Shown here: positions 9,157 through 17,566 of the stretch, piece by piece
Layout of the letters: each line of letters begins with the position of its first letter
Position numbering within the stretch: the stretch's first letter is position 1
NCBI RefSeq assembly: GCF_002192695.1
Contig: NZ_MTLG01000055.1
Location: 1-64,000, forward strand
From: Achromobacter xylosoxidans
GTDB taxonomy: Bacteria; Pseudomonadota; Gammaproteobacteria; Burkholderiales; Burkholderiaceae_B
DNA length: 64,000 nt
Direction: 5' to 3'
The notes under the pieces: model-generated
What the model was told of the DNA's origin: nothing
What the model saw: only the letters and a program-made list of their open reading frames with translations
Databases searched by the model: none
Made by a program: the position numbers and the translations under genes

Positions 9157-10617
9157 ATGAAAATCATCGATCCCGCCATTGCTTCCCTCGCCACCGCCAA
9201 ATCCCTGCTGCTCGACCCCTGGGGCCTGACCGAGGCGGACATGGCGCGTGCGCTGGGAGAAATCTTCACGCACAAGGTCGACTACGCCGATCTGTACTTC
9301 CAGTACACGCGTAGCGAAGGCTGGAGCCTGGAAGAGGGCATCGTCAAGACCGGCAGTTTTTCGATCAGCCAGGGCGTCGGGGTGCGCGCGGTCAGCGGCG
9401 AGAAAACCGCCTTCGCCTATTCCGATTCGCTGTCGCCGGAAGCGCTGTTGTCGTCGGCGCATGCCGTGCGCGGCATCGCGCGCCGCGGCGCAGGCAAGGT
9501 AAAGGTGGCGGCGCAGGTCGAAGCCGAGATCGGCCGCAGCCTGTATGCCGATATCGATCCGGTGGCTACGTTGAGCGCCCCCGAGAAAGTCGCCCTGCTC
9601 GAACGCGTGGAGCGCATGGCTCGCGCGCGCGATCCGCACGTGATCCAGGTCATGGCGGGCCTGGGCGCCGAATATGACGTGGTGCTGGTGGCCGGCAGCG
9701 ACGGCCGCCTGGCCGCCGACGTGCGTCCGCTGGTGCGCCTGTCCCTGACCGTGATCGCGGAGCGCAATGGGCGCCGCGAGATGGGCCATGCCGGTGGCGG
9801 CGGCCGTCTGGGCCTGGCCTATTTCACGGACGAAATGCTGCAGGGCTACGTCGAGCGCGCGGTGCACGAAGCCATGGTGAATCTCGAGGCGCGCCCGGCG
9901 CCGGCCGGCGAAATGACCGTCGTGCTGGGTTCCGGCTGGCCCGGCATCCTGCTGCACGAAGCCGTCGGCCATGGCCTGGAAGGCGATTTCAACCGCAAGG
10001 GCTCCAGCGTGTTCTCCGGCCGCATCGGCGAGCGTGTGGCCTCCAAGGGCGTGACGGTGGTGGATGACGGCACGATTCCGGATCGCCGCGGTTCGCTCAA
10101 CATCGACGACGAAGGCAACGCCACCCAGCGCAACGTGCTGATCGAGGACGGCATCCTGCGCGGCTACATGCAGGACACGCTGAACGCGCGCCTCATGAAG
10201 ACCGCCGCCACCGGCAACGGCCGCCGCGAATCGTTCGCGCACCTGCCCATGCCGCGCATGACCAATACCTACATGCTGGCGGGCGACAAGCCGGCCGAGG
10301 AAATCGTGTCGTCCGTCAAGCGCGGGCTGTACGCGGTCAACTTCGGCGGCGGCCAGGTCGACATCACCAACGGCAAATTCGTGTTCTCGGCGTCCGAGGC
10401 CTACATGATCGAAAACGGCAAGGTGACCTATCCGGTCAAGGGCGCCACCCTGATCGGCAACGGTCCGGACGCCATGACCCGCGTCACCATGATCGGCAAC
10501 GACCTGCAGTTGGATTCGGGCGTGGGCACCTGCGGCAAGGACGGCCAGAGCGTCCCCGTCGGCGTGGGCATGCCTACGGTCCGCATGGAAGGCCTGACGG
10601 TCGGTGGTACCGCCTGA
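9157..10617 (+). CDS. tldD: Metalloprotease TldD
   Basis: This is the TldD subunit of the TldD/TldE (PmbA) zinc protease that degrades unfolded peptides and matures modified peptides such as microcin B17. The metal motif [11 protein letters not shown] begins at H267, and the family glycine-rich segments ([23 protein letters not shown]-like [13 protein letters not shown] near the C-terminus) are present. The 486 residues match the family. The TldE partner is not in this window. The ATG at 9157 is the only start consistent with the conserved N-terminus. Confidence 0.95.
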   Translation: MKIIDPAIASLATAKSLLLDPWGLTEADMARALGEIFTHKVDYADLYFQYTRSEGWSLEEGIVKTGSFSISQGVGVRAVSGEKTAFAYSDSLSPEALLSSAHAVRGIARRGAGKVKVAAQVEAEIGRSLYADIDPVATLSAPEKVALLERVERMARARDPHVIQVMAGLGAEYDVVLVAGSDGRLAADVRPLVRLSLTVIAERNGRREMGHAGGGGRLGLAYFTDEMLQGYVERAVHEAMVNLEARPAPAGEMTVVLGSGWPGILLHEAVGHGLEGDFNRKGSSVFSGRIGERVASKGVTVVDDGTIPDRRGSLNIDDEGNATQRNVLIEDGILRGYMQDTLNARLMKTAATGNGRRESFAHLPMPRMTNTYMLAGDKPAEEIVSSVKRGLYAVNFGGGQVDITNGKFVFSASEAYMIENGKVTYPVKGATLIGNGPDAMTRVTMIGNDLQLDSGVGTCGKDGQSVPVGVGMPTVRMEGLTVGGTA

Positions 10618-10632
10618 TCTGAAAAAACGCTG

Positions 10633-10661
10633 GTGACGGCTCAAGAAAATTGTGCTAGAGT
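10633..10661 (+). promoter_or_regulatory. Predicted sigma-70 promoter of the aroG leader
   Basis: GTGACG (10633-10638, 4 of 6 matches to the -35 consensus) and TAGAGT (10656-10661, 4 of 6 matches to the -10) are separated by exactly 17 bp. Transcription would begin near 10668-10670, almost at the ATG of the leader peptide. The match is moderate and untested. Confidence 0.5.
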
Positions 10662-10669
10662 CAATCCCC

Positions 10670-10753
10670 ATGAAATTCGCGTCCCCCGCCTTTTATTTTT
10701 ATTTTTATGGTTTTCTGAAGCCGCTGGCGGAGGAAGGGACGCGCTCAATCTGA
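10670..10753 (+). CDS. Phe/Tyr-rich leader peptide of the aroG attenuator
   Basis: A 27-codon ORF begins MKFASPA, continues FYFYFYGF at residues 8-15 and ends at a TGA at 10751. Five Phe and three Tyr codons, six of them alternating without a break, are hard to explain except as a sensor of charged tRNA-Phe and tRNA-Tyr. The ORF lies just before a strong terminator (10774-10806) and 118 bp before the aroG start. No good Shine-Dalgarno sequence precedes it, and the predicted transcription start almost coincides with the ATG. It resembles pheL of E. coli in role but not in sequence. Confidence 0.82.
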   Translation: MKFASPAFYFYFYGFLKPLAEEGTRSI

Positions 10754-10806
10754 AGTTTGGAAAGAATCCCCCCAAAAAAGCCGCCAGCGAACTGGCGGCT
10801 TTTTTT
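10682..10806 (+). promoter_or_regulatory. Transcription attenuator (four-segment) of aroG
   Basis: Segment 1 (10682-10690, TCCCCCGCC) pairs with segment 2 (10726-10734, GGCGGAGGA) at 8 of 9 positions. Segment 2 (10722-10730, CGCTGGCGG) also pairs perfectly over 9 bp with segment 3 (10781-10789, CCGCCAGCG). Segment 3 in turn forms the terminator stem with segment 4 (10792-10799). A ribosome held at the Phe/Tyr codons (10691-10714) would cover segment 1, free segment 2 to pair with 3, and block termination. Free translation would leave 1:2 and 3:4 to form. The logic is that of classical amino-acid attenuation; it is read from sequence and not tested. Confidence 0.8.
10774..10806 (+). terminator. 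Attenuator terminator hairpin before aroG
   Basis: The GC stem GCCGCCAG (10780-10787) with CTGGCGGC (10792-10799) is closed by a CGAA loop. It is extended by six A-T pairs and followed by a run of seven T residues. It lies between the leader peptide and aroG. Confidence 0.9.
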
Positions 10807-10871
10807 GCGCCGCCAGTTGAGGAAAACCTACTCGGGAACATCCCCGTGGCGGGCAACCCAGGAGCAGTACC

Positions 10872-11945
10872 GTGTCACACAATACCGACGACCTTCGCAT
10901 TCGAGAAATCAAAGAGCTGAACCCGCCCGCGCACGTCATGCGCGAGTTCGCCTGCACCAAGGAGGCGTCCGACACCGTGTTCGCCGCCCGCCAGGGGATG
11001 CACCGCATCCTGCACGGCATGGATGACCGGATGATCGTCGTGATCGGTCCCTGCTCGATCCATGACACCCGCGCGGCCATCGAATATGCGAAGCGTCTGA
11101 AGCCCGTGCGCGACCGGCTGAGCGCCGACCTGGAAATCGTGATGCGCGTGTACTTCGAGAAGCCGCGCACCACCGTGGGCTGGAAGGGCCTGATCAACGA
11201 TCCGGATCTGGATGGTAGCTTCGACATCAACAAGGGCGTGCGCGTCGCCCGCGAACTGCTGCTGGATATCAACAGCCTGGGACTGCCAGCGGGTTGCGAG
11301 TTCCTGGACATGATTACGCCGCAGTACATCGCGGATCTGGTCTCCTGGGGGGCGATCGGGGCTCGGACGACGGAAAGCCAGGTGCATCGCGAACTGGCTT
11401 CGGGACTGTCGTGTCCGGTGGGGTTCAAGAACGGTACCGACGGCAATGTGAAGATCGCGGTGGACGCGATCAAGGCGGCGTCGCAGCCGCACCATTTCCT
11501 GTCGGTGACCAAGGGCGGCCATTCCGCCATCGTGTCGACGGCCGGCAACGAGGATTGCCACGTCATCCTGCGCGGCGGCAAGGCGCCGAACTACGACGCG
11601 GCAAGCGTCGAGGCGGCCTGCCAGGACATGTCCAAGGCCGGCCTGGCGCAACGCATCATGATCGACGCCAGCCACGCCAACAGCAGCAAGAAACCCGAGA
11701 ACCAGCCGCTGGTCATCGATGACGTGGCGCGTCAGATGGAAGCGGGCGACAGCCGCCTGGTCGGCGTCATGGTCGAAAGCCATCTGCTGGGCGGCCGCCA
11801 GGACATGGTGCCGGGTACGCCGCTGGTCTACGGCCAGAGCATCACCGACGGCTGCATCGACTGGGATGCCTCGGTCGCGGTGTTGGAGCGCCTGGCCCAT
11901 GCGGTGCGCGAACGCCGCCGGGTCGCCCTGACCTCCGGCAAGTAA
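10872..11945 (+). CDS. aroG: 3-deoxy-7-phosphoheptulonate synthase, AroG type
   Basis: This is DAHP synthase, which condenses phosphoenolpyruvate and erythrose-4-phosphate at the entry to aromatic amino-acid synthesis. Family I-alpha motifs are clear: VIGPCSIHD, the PEP/E4P segment KPRTTVGWKGLINDP and the metal region ASHANSSKKP. The 357 residues match E. coli AroG (350). The start is GTG at 10872, with GGAG 7 nt upstream. Sequence alone does not show whether Phe or Tyr inhibits the enzyme. The leader and terminator upstream predict control by Phe- and Tyr-tRNA charging. Confidence 0.96.
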   Translation: MSHNTDDLRIREIKELNPPAHVMREFACTKEASDTVFAARQGMHRILHGMDDRMIVVIGPCSIHDTRAAIEYAKRLKPVRDRLSADLEIVMRVYFEKPRTTVGWKGLINDPDLDGSFDINKGVRVARELLLDINSLGLPAGCEFLDMITPQYIADLVSWGAIGARTTESQVHRELASGLSCPVGFKNGTDGNVKIAVDAIKAASQPHHFLSVTKGGHSAIVSTAGNEDCHVILRGGKAPNYDAASVEAACQDMSKAGLAQRIMIDASHANSSKKPENQPLVIDDVARQMEAGDSRLVGVMVESHLLGGRQDMVPGTPLVYGQSITDGCIDWDASVAVLERLAHAVRERRRVALTSGK

Positions 11946-12047
11946 CCCCCTGGCAGCGCCGCGGATCGCCAACGCCTGGCGGTTTGCGGCGCGGCGTGCG
12001 CGGCGGCGTAGAATAATCAGGTTAACGAACCCGAGATCACGCTGACC

Positions 12048-13457
12048 ATGAACGCTCCCTTGCACGCAGAATCGTTGCGCCGCCCGGTGCCGGCCGCTTG
12101 TCTGGATGCCTTGCGCGCCCGCTTTGGCGACCGCTTGTCCGAATCCTCCGCCATGCGCGACCATCATGGCCGCGATGAGTCTCCCTATCCGGCCATGCCG
12201 CCGGACGCCGTGGTCTTCGCGCACACGACCGAGGAAGTGGCCGAGATCGCCAAGCTGTGCAACGAGCATCGCGTGCCGCTGATTCCCTATGGCGCCGGCT
12301 CTTCGCTGGAAGGCCACATCCTGGCGATCCAGGGCGGCATCAGCCTCGATCTGTCGCAGATGAACAAGGTGCTGGCGGTCAACGCCGAGGACCTGACCGC
12401 CACCGTGCAGGCGGGCGTGCTGCGCAAGCAGCTCAACGAGGAAATCCGCGACACCGGCCTGTTCTTCCCGATCGATCCGGGCGCCGACGCCAGCCTGGGC
12501 GGCATGGCGGCCACGCGCGCCTCCGGTACCAACGCCGTGCGCTACGGCACCATGCGCGAGAACGTCATGTCGCTGACCGTGGTGACGGCGGACGGGCGCA
12601 TCGTCCGCACCGCGGGCCGCGCCCGCAAGTCCTCGGCCGGCTACGACCTGACGCGCATCTTCGTCGGCAGCGAAGGCACCCTGGGCATCATCACCGAAGT
12701 GACGGTGCGCCTGTATCCCCAGCCTGAAGCCGTATCGGCCGCGGTCTGCAATTTCCCCACGCTGGATTCGGCCGTGCAGAGCGTGATCGAAATCATCCAG
12801 ATGGGCGTGCCGGTCGCGCGCGTCGAGTTCATGGACGCAGCCAGCGTGCGCGCGGTGAACCTGCACAGCAAGCTGACGCTGCGCGAAACGCCGCTGCTGG
12901 TGTTCGAGTTCCATGGCAGCCCCGCCGGCGTGCAGGAGCAGGCCGAAACCGTGCAGGCGATCACGGCGGATCACGGCGGCATGGACTTCGAATGGGCCGA
13001 GCGTCCCGAAGACCGCAGCCGCCTGTGGACCGCGCGCCATAACGCCTACTTCGCCGGCCTGCAACTGCGCCCCGGCTGCCGCGCCAGCACCACCGACGTC
13101 TGCGTGCCGATCTCGCGCCTGGCCGATTGCGTGCGCGACACGGTCGAGGAACTCGACCGCGCCAGCTTCCCCTACACCATCGTGGGTCACGTTGGCGACG
13201 GCAACTTCCACGTACTGATGCTGCTCGATGCGGACAACGCCAAAGAGTGGGAAGAATCCGAAACCATCAACCACAACCTGGTGCGCCGCGCGATCGCCGC
13301 CGACGGCACCTGCACGGGCGAGCATGGCGTGGGCCTGCACAAGATGCAGTTCATGGCCGAAGAGCATGGCGAGAATGCCCTGGATCTGATGCGCAGCCTG
13401 AAGCATGCGTTTGATCCGAACAACATCCTGAACCCGGGAAAGATCGTTTCCTGGTAA
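12048..13457 (+). CDS. FAD-linked oxidase, D-lactate dehydrogenase/GlcD-like
   Basis: This 469-residue flavoprotein belongs to the vanillyl-alcohol-oxidase/PCMH class and should oxidise a D-2-hydroxyacid, probably D-lactate. FAD-binding segments PYGAGSSLEGHI and PGADASLGGMAATRASGTNA are present, with the C-terminal metal/substrate motifs HVGDGNFHVLML and GEHGVGLHK. It lies 200 bp upstream of glcD on the same strand but is separated from it by a terminator, so it is probably an independent unit. It could instead be a second glycolate oxidase; substrate choice cannot be read from sequence. Confidence 0.9.
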   Translation: MNAPLHAESLRRPVPAACLDALRARFGDRLSESSAMRDHHGRDESPYPAMPPDAVVFAHTTEEVAEIAKLCNEHRVPLIPYGAGSSLEGHILAIQGGISLDLSQMNKVLAVNAEDLTATVQAGVLRKQLNEEIRDTGLFFPIDPGADASLGGMAATRASGTNAVRYGTMRENVMSLTVVTADGRIVRTAGRARKSSAGYDLTRIFVGSEGTLGIITEVTVRLYPQPEAVSAAVCNFPTLDSAVQSVIEIIQMGVPVARVEFMDAASVRAVNLHSKLTLRETPLLVFEFHGSPAGVQEQAETVQAITADHGGMDFEWAERPEDRSRLWTARHNAYFAGLQLRPGCRASTTDVCVPISRLADCVRDTVEELDRASFPYTIVGHVGDGNFHVLMLLDADNAKEWEESETINHNLVRRAIAADGTCTGEHGVGLHKMQFMAEEHGENALDLMRSLKHAFDPNNILNPGKIVSW

Positions 13458-13490
13458 AGGCTGGCGCCGCGGCGCTCCCGACCTCCGAAG

Positions 13491-13514
13491 CCGACGGCAT
13501 GCCGTCGGTTTTTT
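13491..13514 (+). terminator. Intrinsic terminator after the FAD-linked oxidase gene
   Basis: The palindrome CCGACGGCATGCCGTCGG (13491-13508) forms a 6-bp stem or longer and is followed by six T residues. Confidence 0.8.
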
Positions 13515-13661
13515 CATGCCGGCATGAAGGGCGCAAGCCGGCCGGACGCAGCCTGCAATGCTGGCGATTACGGCTGGTTACTTATCTGGCGTGCCGCAGG
13601 TGCGCGGATGCGGGTAAATCCCGGTCTGCTAGTGACGGGTGCTCGCGCTATTGTTGCGCTC

Positions 13662-15161
13662 ATGAATTCTTTGGTCGAAACCGGCCTGGCACAAGTGCAG
13701 GCGCCTTATTCTTTGCAGCAGCTCATCGAGGCGTTGTCGGCCGTGTTGCCCGCGCACTGCGTGTTGTTCCGCGAAGAGGATACGCGCCCCTACGAGTGCG
13801 ACGGCCTATCCCTGTATCGCGCGCTGCCTGCGGTCGTTGCCCTGCCCGAAACGGAAGAACAGGTGCAGGCCGTCATGCGCATCTGCAAACGCCTGAATGC
13901 GCCCGTGGTGGCGCGCGGCGCCGGCACCGGCTTGTCTGGCGGCGCCATGCCGCACAGCCGCGGCGTGCTGCTCGGCTTGTCCAAGTTCAATCGCATCAAG
14001 CACATAGACCTGGCCAGCGCCACGGCCATCGTGCAGCCCGGCGTGCGCAATCTGGCGATCTCCGAGGCGGCCGCGCCTTACGGCCTGTACTACGCGCCCG
14101 ACCCCTCCAGCCAGATCGCCTGTTCCATCGGCGGCAACGTGGCGGAGAACTCCGGCGGCGTGCATTGCCTGAAGTACGGGCTGACCGTGCACAACGTGCT
14201 GCGCGTGCGGGTCGTGACCATCGACGGCGACGTGGTGGAGCTGGGCTCCGAGGCGCCCGATGCGCCGGGCCTGGACCTGCTGTCGGTCTTCATCGGTTCG
14301 GAAGGCATGCTGGGCGTGGTCACTGAGGTGACGGTCAAACTGATCCCCAAGCCGGCCTGCGCGCAGGTCGTCATGGCCAGCTTTTCCAGCGTCGAAGCGG
14401 CGGGCAACGCGGTCACCCAGGTGATCGCGGCCGGCATGATCCCGGCAGGCCTGGAGATGATGGACCGCCGCGCGACGCACATGGTCGAACCCTTTGTGCG
14501 CGCTGGCTACGACATGGACGCGCAAGCCATCCTGCTGTGCGAATCGGACGGCACGCCCGAAGAGGTCGAGCACGAGATCGCGCGCATGGAGGCCGTGTTC
14601 CGCGACGCTGGGGCTACCCGTTGCCAGGTCTCGTCCTCGGAGGCCGAGCGCCTGAAATTCTGGGCCGGACGCAAGAATGCCTTTCCGGCCGCGGGGCGCG
14701 TATCGCCCGATTACTATTGCATGGACGGCACGATACCGCGCCGCCATCTGGCGCGCGTGCTGGGCGCCATAGAACAGATGGAAGACGAATTCAGCCTGCG
14801 CTGCGCCAACGTCTTTCACGCAGGCGACGGCAACCTGCATCCGTTGATCCTGTTCGATTCAAACAAGCCGGACGAGGTGGAGCGCGCCGAGAAATTCGGC
14901 GCCGCGATACTCGAGCTGTGCGTGCAGGTAGGAGGGACCGTGACCGGAGAGCACGGTGTGGGTATGGAGAAAATAAATCAAATGTGCGTGCAATTCTCTC
15001 GCGAAGAACTCGACGCGTTCCTGGCGGTAAAGCGGGCTTTCGATCCGCCCTGCCTGCTCAATCCTGAAAAAGTCATCCCCACGCTGGCCCGCTGCGCCGA
15101 ATACGGCAAGATGCATGTCCATGCGGGAGAATTGCGCTTCCCCGATCTCGCCCGTTTCTAG
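13662..15161 (+). CDS. glcD: Glycolate oxidase subunit GlcD
   Basis: This is the FAD-binding catalytic subunit of glycolate oxidase, which converts glycolate to glyoxylate at the membrane. Motifs ARGAGTGLSGGAMP, HAGDGNLHPLILFD and GEHGVGMEKINQM are typical, and the length of 499 residues equals E. coli GlcD. The ATG at 13662 (MNSLVETGL) is preferred over in-frame starts further up because it gives the family length and N-terminus. No clear Shine-Dalgarno sequence is seen. It is the first gene of glcD-glcE-glcF. Confidence 0.95.
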   Translation: MNSLVETGLAQVQAPYSLQQLIEALSAVLPAHCVLFREEDTRPYECDGLSLYRALPAVVALPETEEQVQAVMRICKRLNAPVVARGAGTGLSGGAMPHSRGVLLGLSKFNRIKHIDLASATAIVQPGVRNLAISEAAAPYGLYYAPDPSSQIACSIGGNVAENSGGVHCLKYGLTVHNVLRVRVVTIDGDVVELGSEAPDAPGLDLLSVFIGSEGMLGVVTEVTVKLIPKPACAQVVMASFSSVEAAGNAVTQVIAAGMIPAGLEMMDRRATHMVEPFVRAGYDMDAQAILLCESDGTPEEVEHEIARMEAVFRDAGATRCQVSSSEAERLKFWAGRKNAFPAAGRVSPDYYCMDGTIPRRHLARVLGAIEQMEDEFSLRCANVFHAGDGNLHPLILFDSNKPDEVERAEKFGAAILELCVQVGGTVTGEHGVGMEKINQMCVQFSREELDAFLAVKRAFDPPCLLNPEKVIPTLARCAEYGKMHVHAGELRFPDLARF

Positions 15162-15172
15162 GACCCGTCCTT

Positions 15173-16279
15173 ATGGATTTCGTCCTGTCGGAATTGTGCG
15201 ACCAGGTCATGACGGCCCGTGCCGGCCACAAACCCCTGTTTGTGATGGGCGGGGGCAGCAAGGCGTTTTATGGCAACTACCGTCCGGTGACGCCGCAGGA
15301 CGGCCACTGCCTGCTGGACATGACGCCCTATCGCGGCATCGTCAGCTACCACCCGTCGGAGCTGGTGGTGACGGTGCGCGCGGGCACGCCGCTGGCTGAA
15401 CTCGAGGCCGCGCTGGCCGAGAACGGGCAGATGCTGGCCTTCGAACCGCCGCATTTCTCGGTGTCCGCCACGGTGGGCGGATGCGTGGCGGCGGGGCTGT
15501 CGGGCCCGCGCCGCATGAGCGCGGGCGCGCTCAAGGATTTCGTCCTGGGCGCGCAACTGCTGGATTCGGAAGGCCGCATTCTTTCGTTTGGCGGCGAGGT
15601 CATGAAGAACGTGGCGGGCTATGACGTGTCGCGCCTGTTGGCCGGTTCGCACGGCATCTTCGGCGCCATACTCGAAGTCTCCCTGAAGGTCGTGCCGCGG
15701 CCGATGCAAGAGATCACCTTGGCGCTGCCCGCCACGCAGGCGCAGGCCTTGGCCAGCTTCGCCCTGTGGCGCGGCAAGCCCCTGCCGATCTCGGCCACCA
15801 GCTGGAGCGGCGACGATGAGGGCGCCGAAGGGCAGATGGCCGTGCGCCTGTCGGGCGCGCCGCCCGCGATCGCCAGCGCACGCCAGCTGATAGGCGGGGC
15901 GCCGATGGCGCCCGAGGCGGCGCAGGCCTGGTGGCGGTCGCTGCGCGAGCAGACGCATTCCTTCTTCGCGCCGGGCCGGCCCTTGTGGCGCCTGGCCCTG
16001 CCGCCCACCGCCGCCGCGCTCGGACTGGGGCCGACCCTGCTGGAATGGGGCGGAGGCCAGCGCTGGCTGTCGGGCGAGCAAGACGCCGCCGCGCTGCGCG
16101 AGACCGCCGAGCGGCTGGGCGGCCACGCCACGCTGTTCCGCGCCGGGCAGGGCAGGCCGCCGGCCGACGGCGTATTCCATCCGCTGGCGCCCGGGATCGC
16201 CTCGATCACGCGCCGCCTCAAACAAGAGCTCGATCCGGCCGGCCTGTTCAACCCCGGCCGCCTGGTCCTGGATCTATAG
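15173..16279 (+). CDS. glcE: Glycolate oxidase subunit GlcE
   Basis: This is the second FAD-binding subunit of glycolate oxidase. It is 368 residues long and contains the FAD-domain segments VMGGGSKAFYGN and GGCVAAGLSGPRR together with NVAGYDVSRLLAGSHGIFG. It lacks the large C-terminal substrate domain of GlcD, as the family does. It starts 11 bp after glcD and ends 6 bp before glcF, so the three are one transcription unit. Confidence 0.95.
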   Translation: MDFVLSELCDQVMTARAGHKPLFVMGGGSKAFYGNYRPVTPQDGHCLLDMTPYRGIVSYHPSELVVTVRAGTPLAELEAALAENGQMLAFEPPHFSVSATVGGCVAAGLSGPRRMSAGALKDFVLGAQLLDSEGRILSFGGEVMKNVAGYDVSRLLAGSHGIFGAILEVSLKVVPRPMQEITLALPATQAQALASFALWRGKPLPISATSWSGDDEGAEGQMAVRLSGAPPAIASARQLIGGAPMAPEAAQAWWRSLREQTHSFFAPGRPLWRLALPPTAAALGLGPTLLEWGGGQRWLSGEQDAAALRETAERLGGHATLFRAGQGRPPADGVFHPLAPGIASITRRLKQELDPAGLFNPGRLVLDL

Positions 16280-16285
16280 GGCATC

Positions 16286-17530
16286 ATGCAAACCAATCTG
16301 GCATCCTGGGCACGCGATACCGATCTGGGCAAGGAGGCCGACGCCATCCTGCGGCGGTGCGTGCACTGCGGTTTCTGCACCGCGACCTGTCCGACGTATC
16401 AAGTGCTGGGCGACGAGCTGGACAGCCCGCGCGGACGCATCTACCTGATCAAGCAGGTGCTGGAGGGCGCCGAGCCCACGCAGTCCACGCAACAGCATCT
16501 GGACCGCTGCCTGACCTGCCGCAATTGCGAATCCACTTGCCCGTCGGGCGTCCAGTACGGCCATCTGGTGGATATCGGCCGCAAGATCGTCGAAGAGCGC
16601 GTGCCGCGCAGCTGGGCCGATAAAACCAAACGCACCTTGCTGCGCAAGACCATGCTGTCGCCGCTGTTCGCGCCTGCGATGCGGCTGGGGCAGGCGGTGC
16701 GCGGCATGCTGCCGGAGGCGCTCAAGCGCAAGGTGCCGGAACGCCGCGCGGTGGGACCGCTGCCGCAGGTGGCGGGCCATGCGCGGCAGGTGCTGATGCT
16801 GGCGGGATGCGTGCAGCCCGCCATGATGCCGACCATCGATGCCGCCACCATCCGCGTGCTGGACGCGGTGGGCATAGGCGCGCGCATCGCGCCCGGCGCC
16901 GGCTGTTGCGGCGCGGCCAGTTTCCACCTGGACGCGCAGGACGAGGCCCTGGCGCAGATGCGCGCCAACGTCGACGCCTGGTGGCAGCTGCTGCAGGACG
17001 GCAAGGTCGAGGCCATCGTGATGAACGCCTCGGGCTGCGGCGCCATGGTTAAGGAATATGCGCATCACCTGCGGCACGATCCGGCCTACGCGCAAAAGGC
17101 CGCGGACATCGTGGCACTGGTGAAGGACGTGGCCGAGATCGTCGCGCCGCATGCGGCGCAACTGCGCGCGCAGCTGCCGGCGGGCACGCGCGCGGCATTC
17201 CATCCGCCATGCACGCTGCAGCATTGGCAGGGCCTGCGGCCGCTGTCGGAACAATTGCTGGCGGATCTGGGTTTTGCGTTGCAGCCGTTCGCCGACAAGC
17301 ACTTGTGCTGCGGTTCGGCGGGCGCCTATTCGGTATTGAATCCGGAGATTGCGCTGGAACTGCGCGACCGCAAGCTGGGCGCGATCGCCGCGGGCGGACC
17401 GGACGTGATCCTGTCCTCCAACATCGGCTGCATCGGCCACTTGCAAAGCGGCACCGACACGCCGGTGCGGCATTGGATCGAGGTGGTGGACGAGCAGTTG
17501 CGCCAGCCCGCGGGCCAGCGCGCCGCCTAG
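16286..17530 (+). CDS. glcF: Glycolate oxidase iron-sulfur subunit GlcF
   Basis: This electron-transfer subunit carries two 4Fe-4S clusters and passes electrons from GlcD/GlcE to the quinone pool. The ligands are visible as C25-C28-C31-C35 (CVHCGFCTATCP) and C75-C78-C81-C85 (CLTCRNCESTCP). Two CCG domains follow, with GAGCCGAASFH and HLCCGSAGAYSVLNP. The 414 residues match the family. A hairpin lies directly after the stop and is shared with the convergent pntB. Confidence 0.96.
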   Translation: MQTNLASWARDTDLGKEADAILRRCVHCGFCTATCPTYQVLGDELDSPRGRIYLIKQVLEGAEPTQSTQQHLDRCLTCRNCESTCPSGVQYGHLVDIGRKIVEERVPRSWADKTKRTLLRKTMLSPLFAPAMRLGQAVRGMLPEALKRKVPERRAVGPLPQVAGHARQVLMLAGCVQPAMMPTIDAATIRVLDAVGIGARIAPGAGCCGAASFHLDAQDEALAQMRANVDAWWQLLQDGKVEAIVMNASGCGAMVKEYAHHLRHDPAYAQKAADIVALVKDVAEIVAPHAAQLRAQLPAGTRAAFHPPCTLQHWQGLRPLSEQLLADLGFALQPFADKHLCCGSAGAYSVLNPEIALELRDRKLGAIAAGGPDVILSSNIGCIGHLQSGTDTPVRHWIEVVDEQLRQPAGQRAA

Positions 17531-17536
17531 GCGCCG

Positions 17537-17566
17537 GACGCCTGGCGGCATCCGGCGCCAGGCGTC
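17537..17566. terminator. Hairpin between convergent glcF and pntB
   Basis: An 11-bp perfect inverted repeat (GACGCCTGGCG at 17537-17547 with CGCCAGGCGTC at 17556-17566) fills the gap between the two stop codons. There is no real T-tract, so it may act as an mRNA-end or collision barrier instead of a strong intrinsic terminator. Confidence 0.5.
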
